Below, in pieces: positions 34,014 through 39,783 of a stretch of DNA of 39,783 nucleotides; the stretch's first letter is position 1, and every line of letters starts with the position of its first letter. The notes beneath the pieces were generated by a model, which was not told the DNA's origin, did no database searches, and saw only the letters and a list, made by a program, of their open reading frames with translations. Position numbers and translations under genes: made by a program. Origin of the DNA: CAZZKF01 sp964654995 (GTDB lineage Bacteria > Pseudomonadota > Alphaproteobacteria > CAZZKF01); contig CAZZKF010000020.1 in assembly GCA_964654995.1 (NCBI GenBank), positions 1 through 39,783 on the forward strand, in the 5' to 3' direction.

Positions 34014-35825
34014 CTACGGGTCGGGCACGATGTCGGAGACGACGGTGGTCCGGGTGTGATCGGATTTGAACGGCACCGTCCCGTGCCACATGTAGGACGG
34101 AAAGATCGCCACCACCCCTTCTTCGGGCTGAACATAGCGCCTTGGTTCCAGCGGCGGATCGAAGCGGGCGCCGGGCTGGCCGAAGTGAATCCAGCCCTCG
34201 TGGCGGTTGGAACCGGCGACCACGGGCGGCAACGAGACATAGAAGCAGGAGCTCAGCCAGCCGGCCGGATGAACGTGATTGGTGTGCCAGCCGCCGTTGC
34301 GCAGCCGCACGGTAAAGGAGCCGGAAAATTTGACCCTGTCGCAGCGGCGCGAATGCAGCGGGTGGTCGGGATCGTTGTCGAGGTCGGCGATGTATTCGGC
34401 CAGCACCTTGCGCAGTGACTGCTTGTAAAGCTCGACCAGCTCGATGTTCTTGTCGAACAGGCCCTCATACGACTGCGAGCCGCCGCGCACCGTCTGATCG
34501 AGGGGATGGCGCCGGGTCGGGCTGTGCAAGGGCGTCAGCGCCTCGTTGAGATCGCGGGTAAAGCTGGCGATGTCGCGGTAGCCGTCGGGCAGCGGCAGTT
34601 CGAAGACGCGCACCATCTTCTCGTAGTCGTTGACATAATCGTAACGCGGATCGCCGAGGAACCCCCAGCAGTCGGCCTCATAGGCGATCAGCTCCTGATC
34701 GAGCGGATCGAGCCGGCGTGCGTTGGTCATGATCTCCAGCGCCGCCCGGTATTCGCGCAGCCGCAGAAGCGTATCGGCATAGTGCAGGAAATAGCGGGGC
34801 TCGGACTCGTCGAGCTCGAGGCAGGTCTGATGGCAGGGCAGGGCGTCCGTCTCGCGCCGTTGCGAGGCCAGTGTTCGTGCCAGCAGATCGTAGAGCCTTG
34901 CCATCGGGCCAAAACGGTCGATGGCATCGCGCAGGGTTTTCTCGGCCGCCTCGAAGGCGGTGGCCAGGATCAGTTTTTCCGCATAGTTGACCCACAGATC
35001 CAGCGAATCCGGCTGGCGCCGGATGGCCTGCGGGTAGGATTGCAGAAACCTGTCGCGCCGGCCGTTCATCCACAACAGCTGGTTGACGTCGTAATGCGCC
35101 TCTTCGAAGTCGGGCTTGAGTTCGAGCGCCCGGTTGTAGGCCGCTTCCGCCTCGTCGACGCGCTCGAGCAGTTGCAGGGCATGGCCGAGGTTGTAATGGG
35201 CCTCGGCAATCTCGGGGCTCATCCGGATGACCTCGCGGAAGCAGGCGACGGCCTCCTCAAGCTGCCCGGCGCGCCGCAGCGAGACCGCCAGATTGTGCAT
35301 CGCCTTGACATAATCGGGACGAATGTCGAGCGCCTTGCGATAGGCGGCGATCGCCGCGTCGAAATCCTTGCGGTTCTGATGGGCGTTTCCCAGGGAATTG
35401 TAGGCCTGGTAATAGTCCGGCCGGGCGGCGGTGGCGCGGGCCAGGGCCTCGATCGCCGCCTCCAGTTCCCCGGTCGCCGTCAGGGCGAGCCCGAGGTTGT
35501 GCCAGGCTTCGGCGTAGTCGGGCTTGAGCCCGGTCGCCTTGCGGTAATGATCGACCGCCTCGCGCACACGTTCCAGCGCCATCAGCAGATTGCCGAGATT
35601 GTTGTGGACATGCGGCTGCCCGGGCGCTACTGCCAGCGACTTGCGCATCAGGCGCTCGGCGGTATCCAGGTCGCCCATCTGCTGGCGTAACAAACCGTAA
35701 AGCTGCAGCGCATCGCTATGTTCGGGCTGCGCATCGAGGACCTGACGATAGAGATCGGCCGCCTTTTCCAGCCGGCCGCCCTGATGGTGCGCCATGGCGG
35801 CGCGCAAGTTGGCTTCGACGGGCAT
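34014..35825 (-). CDS. TPR-repeat protein with C-terminal 2-oxoglutarate/Fe(II) oxygenase domain
   Basis: The 603-residue protein starts with about seven tetratricopeptide repeats (residues 1-250, for example AEAWHNLGLALTATGELEAAIEAL and KAMHNLAVSLRRAGQLEEAV). A helical middle follows. The C-terminal domain has GGWHTNHVHPAGWLSSCFYVSLP, then IFPSYMWHGTVPF and the Arg of HTRTTVVSD. The His residues near 514-519, His581 and Arg592 fit the iron and 2-oxoglutarate ligands of the 2OG-FeII_Oxy_5 type. Such proteins are putative hydroxylases whose TPR part may hold the target; the substrate is unknown. The ATG at 35825 has a very strong GGGAGGGGGG site. It is convergent with tdh. Confidence 0.85.
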   Translation of the reverse strand: MPVEANLRAAMAHHQGGRLEKAADLYRQVLDAQPEHSDALQLYGLLRQQMGDLDTAERLMRKSLAVAPGQPHVHNNLGNLLMALERVREAVDHYRKATGLKPDYAEAWHNLGLALTATGELEAAIEALARATAARPDYYQAYNSLGNAHQNRKDFDAAIAAYRKALDIRPDYVKAMHNLAVSLRRAGQLEEAVACFREVIRMSPEIAEAHYNLGHALQLLERVDEAEAAYNRALELKPDFEEAHYDVNQLLWMNGRRDRFLQSYPQAIRRQPDSLDLWVNYAEKLILATAFEAAEKTLRDAIDRFGPMARLYDLLARTLASQRRETDALPCHQTCLELDESEPRYFLHYADTLLRLREYRAALEIMTNARRLDPLDQELIAYEADCWGFLGDPRYDYVNDYEKMVRVFELPLPDGYRDIASFTRDLNEALTPLHSPTRRHPLDQTVRGGSQSYEGLFDKNIELVELYKQSLRKVLAEYIADLDNDPDHPLHSRRCDRVKFSGSFTVRLRNGGWHTNHVHPAGWLSSCFYVSLPPVVAGSNRHEGWIHFGQPGARFDPPLEPRRYVQPEEGVVAIFPSYMWHGTVPFKSDHTRTTVVSDIVPDP

Positions 35826-35996
35826 GTCCCCCCTCCCTCGCGCCAGTCGGTTCCCGATATCCGGAGCAGGGCGCCGTTTGCGCGAGCCTCTGTCGCTCGA
35901 CAGGCTTTCAGAGTCCACGCGAATCGCGAGCCAGACCATGCGACCCGTTGTCGCGGCGAATTAGAGGCAATAAAGGTGGCGGCTGGCCCGGGCACT

Positions 35997-36108
35997 CCGG
36001 ACAAATCGACGGCGGCCTGCGATCAGACCGCCGTCGTTGCACTGCAGTGTGGATGTGTTTCGGTCAGACGCGCCTGCGGCGCCGCACAAGACCAAGTCCG
36101 GCGAGACC
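35997..36108. repeat. 112-bp perfect direct repeat, copy 1
   Basis: Identical over 112 bases to 36968-37079, with divergent sequence on both sides. Read on the minus strand it holds the last 15 codons of the upstream PEP-CTERM gene, its stop, and the terminator hairpin. The other copy plays the same role for the second PEP-CTERM gene. Confidence 0.95.
36007..36036 (-). terminator. Terminator hairpin of PEP-CTERM gene 1
   Basis: CGACGGCGG and CCGCCGTCG form a perfect 9-bp stem with a 12-base loop, 28 bases after the stop at 36064. The minus strand continues ATTTGT, only weakly T-rich. It lies inside the 112-bp repeat. Confidence 0.7.
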
Positions 36109-36723
36109 GAACCCGAGAATCGCCAGCGATGCCGGCTCGGGAATCTGGCCGCCACCGTTGTCACCCGCGACGTTGGCGGTGCCGCTGATCGAGGTGACGA
36201 GAAGGCCGGAGATGGAGATAATTCCGACATCCCGGACCCGAAAATCGAGCGTGTTGATGCCGCTGATAAAGCCCGAAGTGATCGAGAAGCTGCACAGTGA
36301 CGAGAAACCGCCGCAGGTATTGCCGGTGCTCACACCGTTGATCAGGATGTCGAGGCCGGTATTGTCGGTCGCCCACTGGCCGCTGATCAGCGCCGAGGCC
36401 GGATCGAGCCCGGTCAGATCGAATGTCGTGCGCAATGTGCGGATCACATTGGTCGGTGTTCCGTTGACCGTCTGCCACACCCAGCGGTAGCTGCCGGTAT
36501 TCGGCACCCAGGTCACCGGAATGGCGTCCCGGATGACAACCGCCGGCTGGCTTGTCAACACAACGGTATAATGGGGATCGTTGGAGCCCGCCGGAAGCGC
36601 ATTGCCGGCGCCGTCGACACCGGTCGCGAAAAGCCCGGGGATGGGCACGGCCTGGGCCGATCCCATGCTGGCGATCAACAGTCCCGCCATCAGCAGACAT
36701 CGCCTCAAGATACTCAAATCCAT
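36064..36723 (-). CDS. PEP-CTERM sorting-signal exported protein 1
   Basis: The 219-residue product has a signal peptide (LLMAGLLIASMGSAQA) and the PEP-CTERM tail IPEPASLAILGFGLAGLGLV followed by RRRRRV. PEP-CTERM proteins are exported, processed by exosortase and linked to exopolysaccharide or floc formation. The mature part is Gly/Ser/Thr-rich and beta-like with a CGGFSSLC pair; I recognise no catalytic domain. The ATG at 36723 has GGAAGGAA upstream. A sigma-54-type promoter precedes it (36800-36814). No exosortase gene is in the window, so the processing enzyme must be elsewhere. Its 3' end is shared in sequence with the next PEP-CTERM gene. Confidence 0.9.
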   Translation of the reverse strand: MDLSILRRCLLMAGLLIASMGSAQAVPIPGLFATGVDGAGNALPAGSNDPHYTVVLTSQPAVVIRDAIPVTWVPNTGSYRWVWQTVNGTPTNVIRTLRTTFDLTGLDPASALISGQWATDNTGLDILINGVSTGNTCGGFSSLCSFSITSGFISGINTLDFRVRDVGIISISGLLVTSISGTANVAGDNGGGQIPEPASLAILGFGLAGLGLVRRRRRV

Positions 36724-36799
36724 TACTGTTTTTTTCCTTCCATTTTGCAGTCAAGACCGAACTGAATCCGGGAGCGTTCTTCGCTCCGCGCGCAATCGA

Positions 36800-36814
36800 G
36801 CAAGATTTGTGCCG
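36800..36814 (-). promoter_or_regulatory. Sigma-54-type promoter of PEP-CTERM gene 1
   Basis: Minus strand CGGCACAAATCTTGC has the invariant GG (-24) and GC (-12) separated by 10 bases and matches TGGCAC-N5-TTGC at all but the first base. It would give a leader of about 65 bases. The intergenic region 36724-37034 otherwise holds the activator-type sites at 36874-36912 and the terminator of gene 2. Confidence 0.65.
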
Positions 36815-36873
36815 ACCCGCGAATTACATTGATTTATAATAATTTTCAATGCCTTGTGATCGAAGTGAAGGTC

Positions 36874-36912
36874 TCCGGACGTCCGGACCGTTAAGGATTC
36901 CGACAATCCGGG
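36874..36912. promoter_or_regulatory. Two TCCG-N6-CGG sites upstream of the sigma-54 promoter
   Basis: TCCGGACGTCCGGA at 36874-36887 is a perfect palindrome; TCCGACAATCCGGG at 36899-36912 is a second copy of the TCCG-N6-CGG pattern. They sit 60-100 bases upstream of the -24 element, where enhancer-binding activators act. The second site lies in a 22-base block (36890-36911) that is 18/22 identical to the equivalent block of gene 2. Confidence 0.5.
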
Positions 36913-36967
36913 ACCGGCGTTTCCAGAAATGGGACAGGTGATTTCATGGCAGCGGCGCCACCGGCGC

Positions 36968-37079
36968 CCGGACAAATCGACGGCGGCCTGCGATCAGACC
37001 GCCGTCGTTGCACTGCAGTGTGGATGTGTTTCGGTCAGACGCGCCTGCGGCGCCGCACAAGACCAAGTCCGGCGAGACC
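36968..37079. repeat. 112-bp perfect direct repeat, copy 2
   Basis: Second copy of the repeat described at 35997-36108, offset by 971 bases. It covers the 3' end of PEP-CTERM gene 2 and its terminator. Confidence 0.95.
36978..37007 (-). terminator. Terminator hairpin of PEP-CTERM gene 2
   Basis: Same 9-bp CGACGGCGG/CCGCCGTCG stem as in the first copy, 28 bases after the stop at 37035, within the perfect repeat. Confidence 0.7.
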
Positions 37080-37730
37080 AAAGCCCAAGATCGTCAATGT
37101 GCCGGGTTCCGGGATTTGATTGTTGTCACCACCTCCGTGACCATCTCCGGCGGTGACGATGTCGAATTGATTGATTGCAAAATCCTCGGAATTTGTCAGC
37201 CCGATATCAATTCGGGCGATATCGACGGCGTCGCTGAGGACACCGACGAAAATGGCCGAATTGTCGCCATTGGAGTTCGAGATCCCGGCCAGTGTAAAGG
37301 CACCGAGGCTCACCCCGCCGCTGTCGAACGCCTCGATCCGGCCGGTGTAGGGACCGAACAAATCCTGCTGAACTTGCGCTCCGCCGCCGGCGATCAGACT
37401 GCCAAAGTTCAGCGTGATCGGTCCGGGCTGGTTCCTGGTCCAGAGCAGCTTGTCGCCGGCAGCAAAAACGCCGCCCCAGCCGCTGCCCTGATCCCGTCGC
37501 TCCATGGAGCCGCTAGGAATCGATACGCTGACCGAGATGCCACCGTTGCTGGTCACTGCGGCCGGGTTGCTGACGATGGTAAGGTCCGGTCCCAGTTGAC
37601 CCCAATCGATAAAGTCGGTGCCGCCCAGAGCGCCGCGGCTGGTCACGAATATCAAGCCGGCCTGTGCCGGCAGGGCGGCCAGCAGCGTGCCAAAAGCAAC
37701 AAGCGATAGTACAAAAAAACGCATTCTCAT
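37035..37730 (-). CDS. PEP-CTERM sorting-signal exported protein 2
   Basis: The 231-residue product has a signal peptide (FFVLSLVAFGTLLAALPAQA) and a tail with IPEPGTLTILGFGLAGLGLV then RRRRRV, nearly the same as protein 1. The mature domain (FIDWGQLGPDLTIVSNP, GSGWGGVFAAGDKLLWT, GPITLNFGSLIAGGGAQVQQD) is beta-rich and unrelated by eye to protein 1, so the two share only tail and control elements. A Gly/His/Asp stretch (AGDGHGGGDNN) precedes the tail. The ATG at 37730 has GGGAG 6 bases upstream. A sigma-54-type promoter (37838-37851) is present. Confidence 0.9.
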   Translation of the reverse strand: MRMRFFVLSLVAFGTLLAALPAQAGLIFVTSRGALGGTDFIDWGQLGPDLTIVSNPAAVTSNGGISVSVSIPSGSMERRDQGSGWGGVFAAGDKLLWTRNQPGPITLNFGSLIAGGGAQVQQDLFGPYTGRIEAFDSGGVSLGAFTLAGISNSNGDNSAIFVGVLSDAVDIARIDIGLTNSEDFAINQFDIVTAGDGHGGGDNNQIPEPGTLTILGFGLAGLGLVRRRRRV

Positions 37731-37837
37731 GTAGAACTCCCTTCCATTTTTTTGTGTCGCGGTCAGGCGACGCATGCAACGTCGGCCCCTTGCGGCCCCC
37801 CTGCAAGCCACGGGCCTATTTTCCGAAAAACCCCGAA

Positions 37838-37851
37838 GCAAAATCCGGGCC
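37838..37851 (-). promoter_or_regulatory. Sigma-54-type promoter of PEP-CTERM gene 2
   Basis: Minus strand TTGGCCCGGATTTTGC has GG and GC 10 bases apart and matches TGGCACG-N3-TTTGC with one change. It would give a leader of about 96 bases. The 347-base gap 37731-38077 holds this promoter, the site at 37915-37928, and no gene I can support. Confidence 0.65.
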
Positions 37852-37914
37852 AAATTTTGAATCCATTTGAAATCAATTTGTTAGTGAGGGTGGGCTGGAT
37901 CGACTGTTAAAATT

Positions 37915-37928
37915 TCCGACAGTCCGGA
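37915..37928. promoter_or_regulatory. TCCG-N6-CGGA site upstream of PEP-CTERM gene 2
   Basis: TCCGACAGTCCGGA repeats the pattern found before gene 1, 64 bases upstream of the -24 element, within a 22-base block (37906-37927) conserved between the two genes and starting GTTAA. Confidence 0.5.
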
Positions 37929-38077
37929 ATCGATGTCTCTTGAAAAACTCCTTGGATTTCAATATGTTGGCCTGAGCCTCTCGATCGAGGTTCATTCCAG
38001 ACTGTCAAAAATCCCGACACTTCCGTGCCGTCGCGCTGCCCGTCTCCGTCTGGTCCCGATGCCGGTCCCGACATGGT

Positions 38078-39046
38078 TCAGGGGGTGGCCTCCGGGCCTC
38101 GGCTTTCGTCTTGGTCGTCGTCGCGATAGATCAGCGGCCGGCGATTTTCGGGCCGTTGGACAAGCTGAAGGCGCACCACGTCGGGGCGCGCATAATGGCC
38201 GGCGGAATCGATCAGCATCTTGGCATCGGTAATCGCGGTGAAATCGAGATCGGCGTAGAGAATGCATTCCCGGTCCTGCTCGGGTCCTGCCAGATAGTCG
38301 CCCCACGGCCCGACGATGGCGGCAAAGCCGCCACCCGGTTGCAGTGTGTGGAGATTGCCGCCCTCGCCCAGCGCCGCGATGATCTCGGGCGTAAGCAACG
38401 CGGTCGCATTGATCACGAAGGCCTGGGCTTCCCAGGCGTAGTTGCGGATGGCGGCGTCCATCACTCCCGTCAGATGCGGCTGGCCGCCCGGCCAGTTGGC
38501 GATGTGGATCTGTTCGCCTTGGGCCTGCAGGGCATAGCGGTAGAGCGCGTTCGAGTGCTCGGCACAGATCAGCCCGCCGACCCTTGCAAACGGCATGTCG
38601 AACACGCCGATGTCGGCGCCGTCGCCCATGCCCCAGATCATGCGTTCGTGCGCGGTCGGCACCAGCTTGTGCCGCTTGCCGAGAATGTGCCCCTCCGCAT
38701 CGATGAAAAGCTGGGTGTTATAAAGCGTGCCACCGTCACGCTCATTGAGGCCGATGACCGCGTGGACACCGGCCTCGCGGGCAGCCGTGCACAGGCGCGT
38801 CGTCGCCGGACTCGGAATCTCCACTGCCTGCTCGAACAGGGTGCGGTTGAACGGGGCCGATGACACCGGGTCCAGCAGCTTCGCCCAGTAGGGATAGCCG
38901 GGAATGAAGGTTTCCGGAAAGGCGATCAGTCGGGCACCGTTCCCGCCGGCCTCGCGAATGGCGTCGCAAACCTTCTCCACCGTCGCCTCGCGGTCCAGAA
39001 ACACCGGCGCCAGTTGCGCGGTGGCGACCTTGACCGTCCTTGTCAC
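38078..39046 (-). CDS. Nitrilase-family carbon-nitrogen hydrolase
   Basis: Nitrilases convert nitriles to acids plus ammonia with a Glu-Lys-Cys triad. The 322-residue protein has E45 (IAFPETFIPGYPYWAKL), K127 (GKRHKLVPTAHERMIWGMGDG) and C161 (VGGLICAEHSNALYRYAL). The length and the GYPYW and HERMIWG segments place it with true nitrilases rather than amidases. The residue after the catalytic Cys is Ala where the usual motif has Trp (CWE). The start is GTG at 39046 with GAGGG upstream. The nitrile substrate cannot be deduced. No signal peptide. Confidence 0.9.
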   Translation of the reverse strand: MTRTVKVATAQLAPVFLDREATVEKVCDAIREAGGNGARLIAFPETFIPGYPYWAKLLDPVSSAPFNRTLFEQAVEIPSPATTRLCTAAREAGVHAVIGLNERDGGTLYNTQLFIDAEGHILGKRHKLVPTAHERMIWGMGDGADIGVFDMPFARVGGLICAEHSNALYRYALQAQGEQIHIANWPGGQPHLTGVMDAAIRNYAWEAQAFVINATALLTPEIIAALGEGGNLHTLQPGGGFAAIVGPWGDYLAGPEQDRECILYADLDFTAITDAKMLIDSAGHYARPDVVRLQLVQRPENRRPLIYRDDDQDESRGPEATP

Positions 39047-39382
39047 TCCTTGACCCTCCGTCTTCGGCCGGTCGTTCCTGCCGGCTCATTGCTGTTCATG
39101 TTGGCACGGAATCGGGGTCCTGGCCAGCATGCGGCCAACCGGCGCTGGTCAGGCAGACATTTAAGCGAACTAATAAAGATTCAGCATATATTAGGAAAAT
39201 CAATTTAAAAAACCTCTATACTGAGTTATGCAGTGTATTCTATTTTAGTAAAATGAGATTTGTTGTTTACATCCAATTCACATCCAGAGAATTATTCTAT
39301 GTGCGGCCGGAAATTCAGCCGGCTTTTCAATAAGCGCAAAATAAATTGCAGATATTCTTATAGCTATGAAGGAGTTTTTCCT
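39047..39382. other. AT-rich intergenic region
   Basis: This 336-base gap between two divergent genes is markedly AT-rich from about 39160 to 39300, unlike the rest of the window. It holds no supported gene. It contains promoter-like sequence for both sides and the hairpin at 39306-39327. The composition suggests a strong promoter or an acquired patch. Confidence 0.6.
39306..39327 (+). terminator. Small hairpin with TTTT in the leader of the last gene
   Basis: GCCGG-N8-CCGGC is followed by TTTT, 56 bases before the next start codon. It resembles a weak intrinsic terminator, so it may end a small RNA or act as an attenuator in the leader. Confidence 0.4.
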
Positions 39383-39783
39383 ATGACGGAATGCGGTCAT
39401 GTCAAGCGCCCGAAGGCACGGGTGAGTCTGCTGTCCGGCGTTCTTTTCGGCGCCCTGCTTGTGGCCGGACCGACGATGGCCCAGGAGATCATCGTTGGCC
39501 CGCCGGTCGGCCCGGCGCCGCCGGGCGGTGCTCCGGTACCGCCGGTTCAGCCGCCCGGGGTCCCGCCGGTTCAGCCGCCCGAATTCGTGCCCCCGCCGGT
39601 GCCTGGCATTGGCGACGAATTGCCCGGTTTCGATCTCTCGGATTTCGGTGAAAATGCGGGCGAGGACATCGATATCCCGGATCTGCCGGGCGATCATCCC
39701 GATGATATCGATCGTCCCGATGATGTCGATCATGCGGAAGACGTGGATCGGCCGGATCACGACTTCGACCTCGCCGATGAGGT
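39383..39783 (+). CDS. Exported Pro-rich and Asp-rich protein, 5' part
   Basis: The frame starts at an ATG with a perfect AAGGAG site 8 bases upstream and runs off the window after 133 codons. It has a signal peptide (VSLLSGVLFGALLVAGPTMAQ), then a Pro-rich stretch with PPVQPP repeated (residues about 38-72), and an acidic segment of DD/DID/DVD units alternating with Pro and His (HPDDIDRPDDVDHAEDVD). I do not recognise the family. Acidic repeats could bind calcium or interact with matrix, a guess from composition. The AT-rich leader is unlike those of neighbouring genes. Confidence 0.75.
   Translation, partial: MTECGHVKRPKARVSLLSGVLFGALLVAGPTMAQEIIVGPPVGPAPPGGAPVPPVQPPGVPPVQPPEFVPPPVPGIGDELPGFDLSDFGENAGEDIDIPDLPGDHPDDIDRPDDVDHAEDVDRPDHDFDLADE

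Noticed and set aside
39100..39382. Sigma-54 promoter or TCCG-N6-CGGA site before the last gene, as for the PEP-CTERM genes.
   Set aside because: TGGCAC occurs near 39103 but is not followed by GC at the required spacing, and no TCCG-N6-CGGA is present.
39366..39386. Mini-ORF MKEFFL ending in ATGA at the start of the last gene.
   Set aside because: It contains the AAGGAG site of the real gene and has no ribosome site of its own.

Overview
The window looks like a chromosomal segment of a high-GC alphaproteobacterium, perhaps of the Rhodospirillales type. The evidence is the gene order of the division/cell-wall cluster, the FtsZ tail ending in an IPAFLRRQ-type peptide, a DUF2336-family protein, and a perfect CtrA-type box (TTAA-N7-TTAAC). 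The order-level placement is an inference; no rRNA or tRNA is present to confirm it.

Positions 1-13,752 (+ strand) hold a compact dcw cluster: murE (3' end only), murF, mraY, murD, ftsW, murG, murC, murB, ddl, ftsQ, ftsA, ftsZ. Most junctions are 4-13 base overlaps, which implies one transcript with translational coupling. Together these genes make lipid II from UDP-MurNAc-dipeptide and build the Z-ring. A 32-codon ORF with a good ribosome binding site fills the ftsA-ftsZ gap. lpxC, often next to ftsZ in this class, is absent.

Positions 13,753-18,294 (- strand) hold an mlaC-like exported protein, a small class I cytochrome c, a sodium:alanine-type symporter, and an exported cytochrome P460-like protein. 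The P460-like protein carries a long Asn-Pro-Cys repeat interrupted by a 100-N assembly gap. Positions 18,468-20,251 (+) hold an FGE/SUMF1-fold lipoprotein and an unknown protein with an HGHFH motif.

Positions 20,273-26,406 are the most suggestive region. A CtrA box precedes a DUF2336 gene. It is followed by a 990-residue protein with two membrane segments and a huge coiled coil (TipN-like architecture), an Hpt protein, a receiver protein whose phospho-acceptor Asp is Asn, and a second Hpt-like protein. This looks like an undescribed cell-cycle or polarity phosphorelay module.

Positions 26,452-31,447 are accessory: an exported TIM-barrel-like protein, a peroxiredoxin, an acyl-CoA ligase, a remnant of an iron-dependent dehydrogenase, and a two-gene unit consisting of a 58-residue Gly/His/Cys membrane peptide and a Tat-type Cys-rich protein. 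kbl-tdh (31,746-34,000) degrade threonine. A TPR/2-oxoglutarate-oxygenase protein follows on the opposite strand.

Positions 35,997-37,930 hold two PEP-CTERM exported proteins. Each has its own sigma-54-type promoter (GG-N10-GC) and upstream TCCG-N6-CGGA sites. Their last 15 codons and terminators lie in a perfect 112-bp direct repeat. A nitrilase (- strand), an AT-rich leader, and the start of a Pro- and Asp-rich exported protein close the window.
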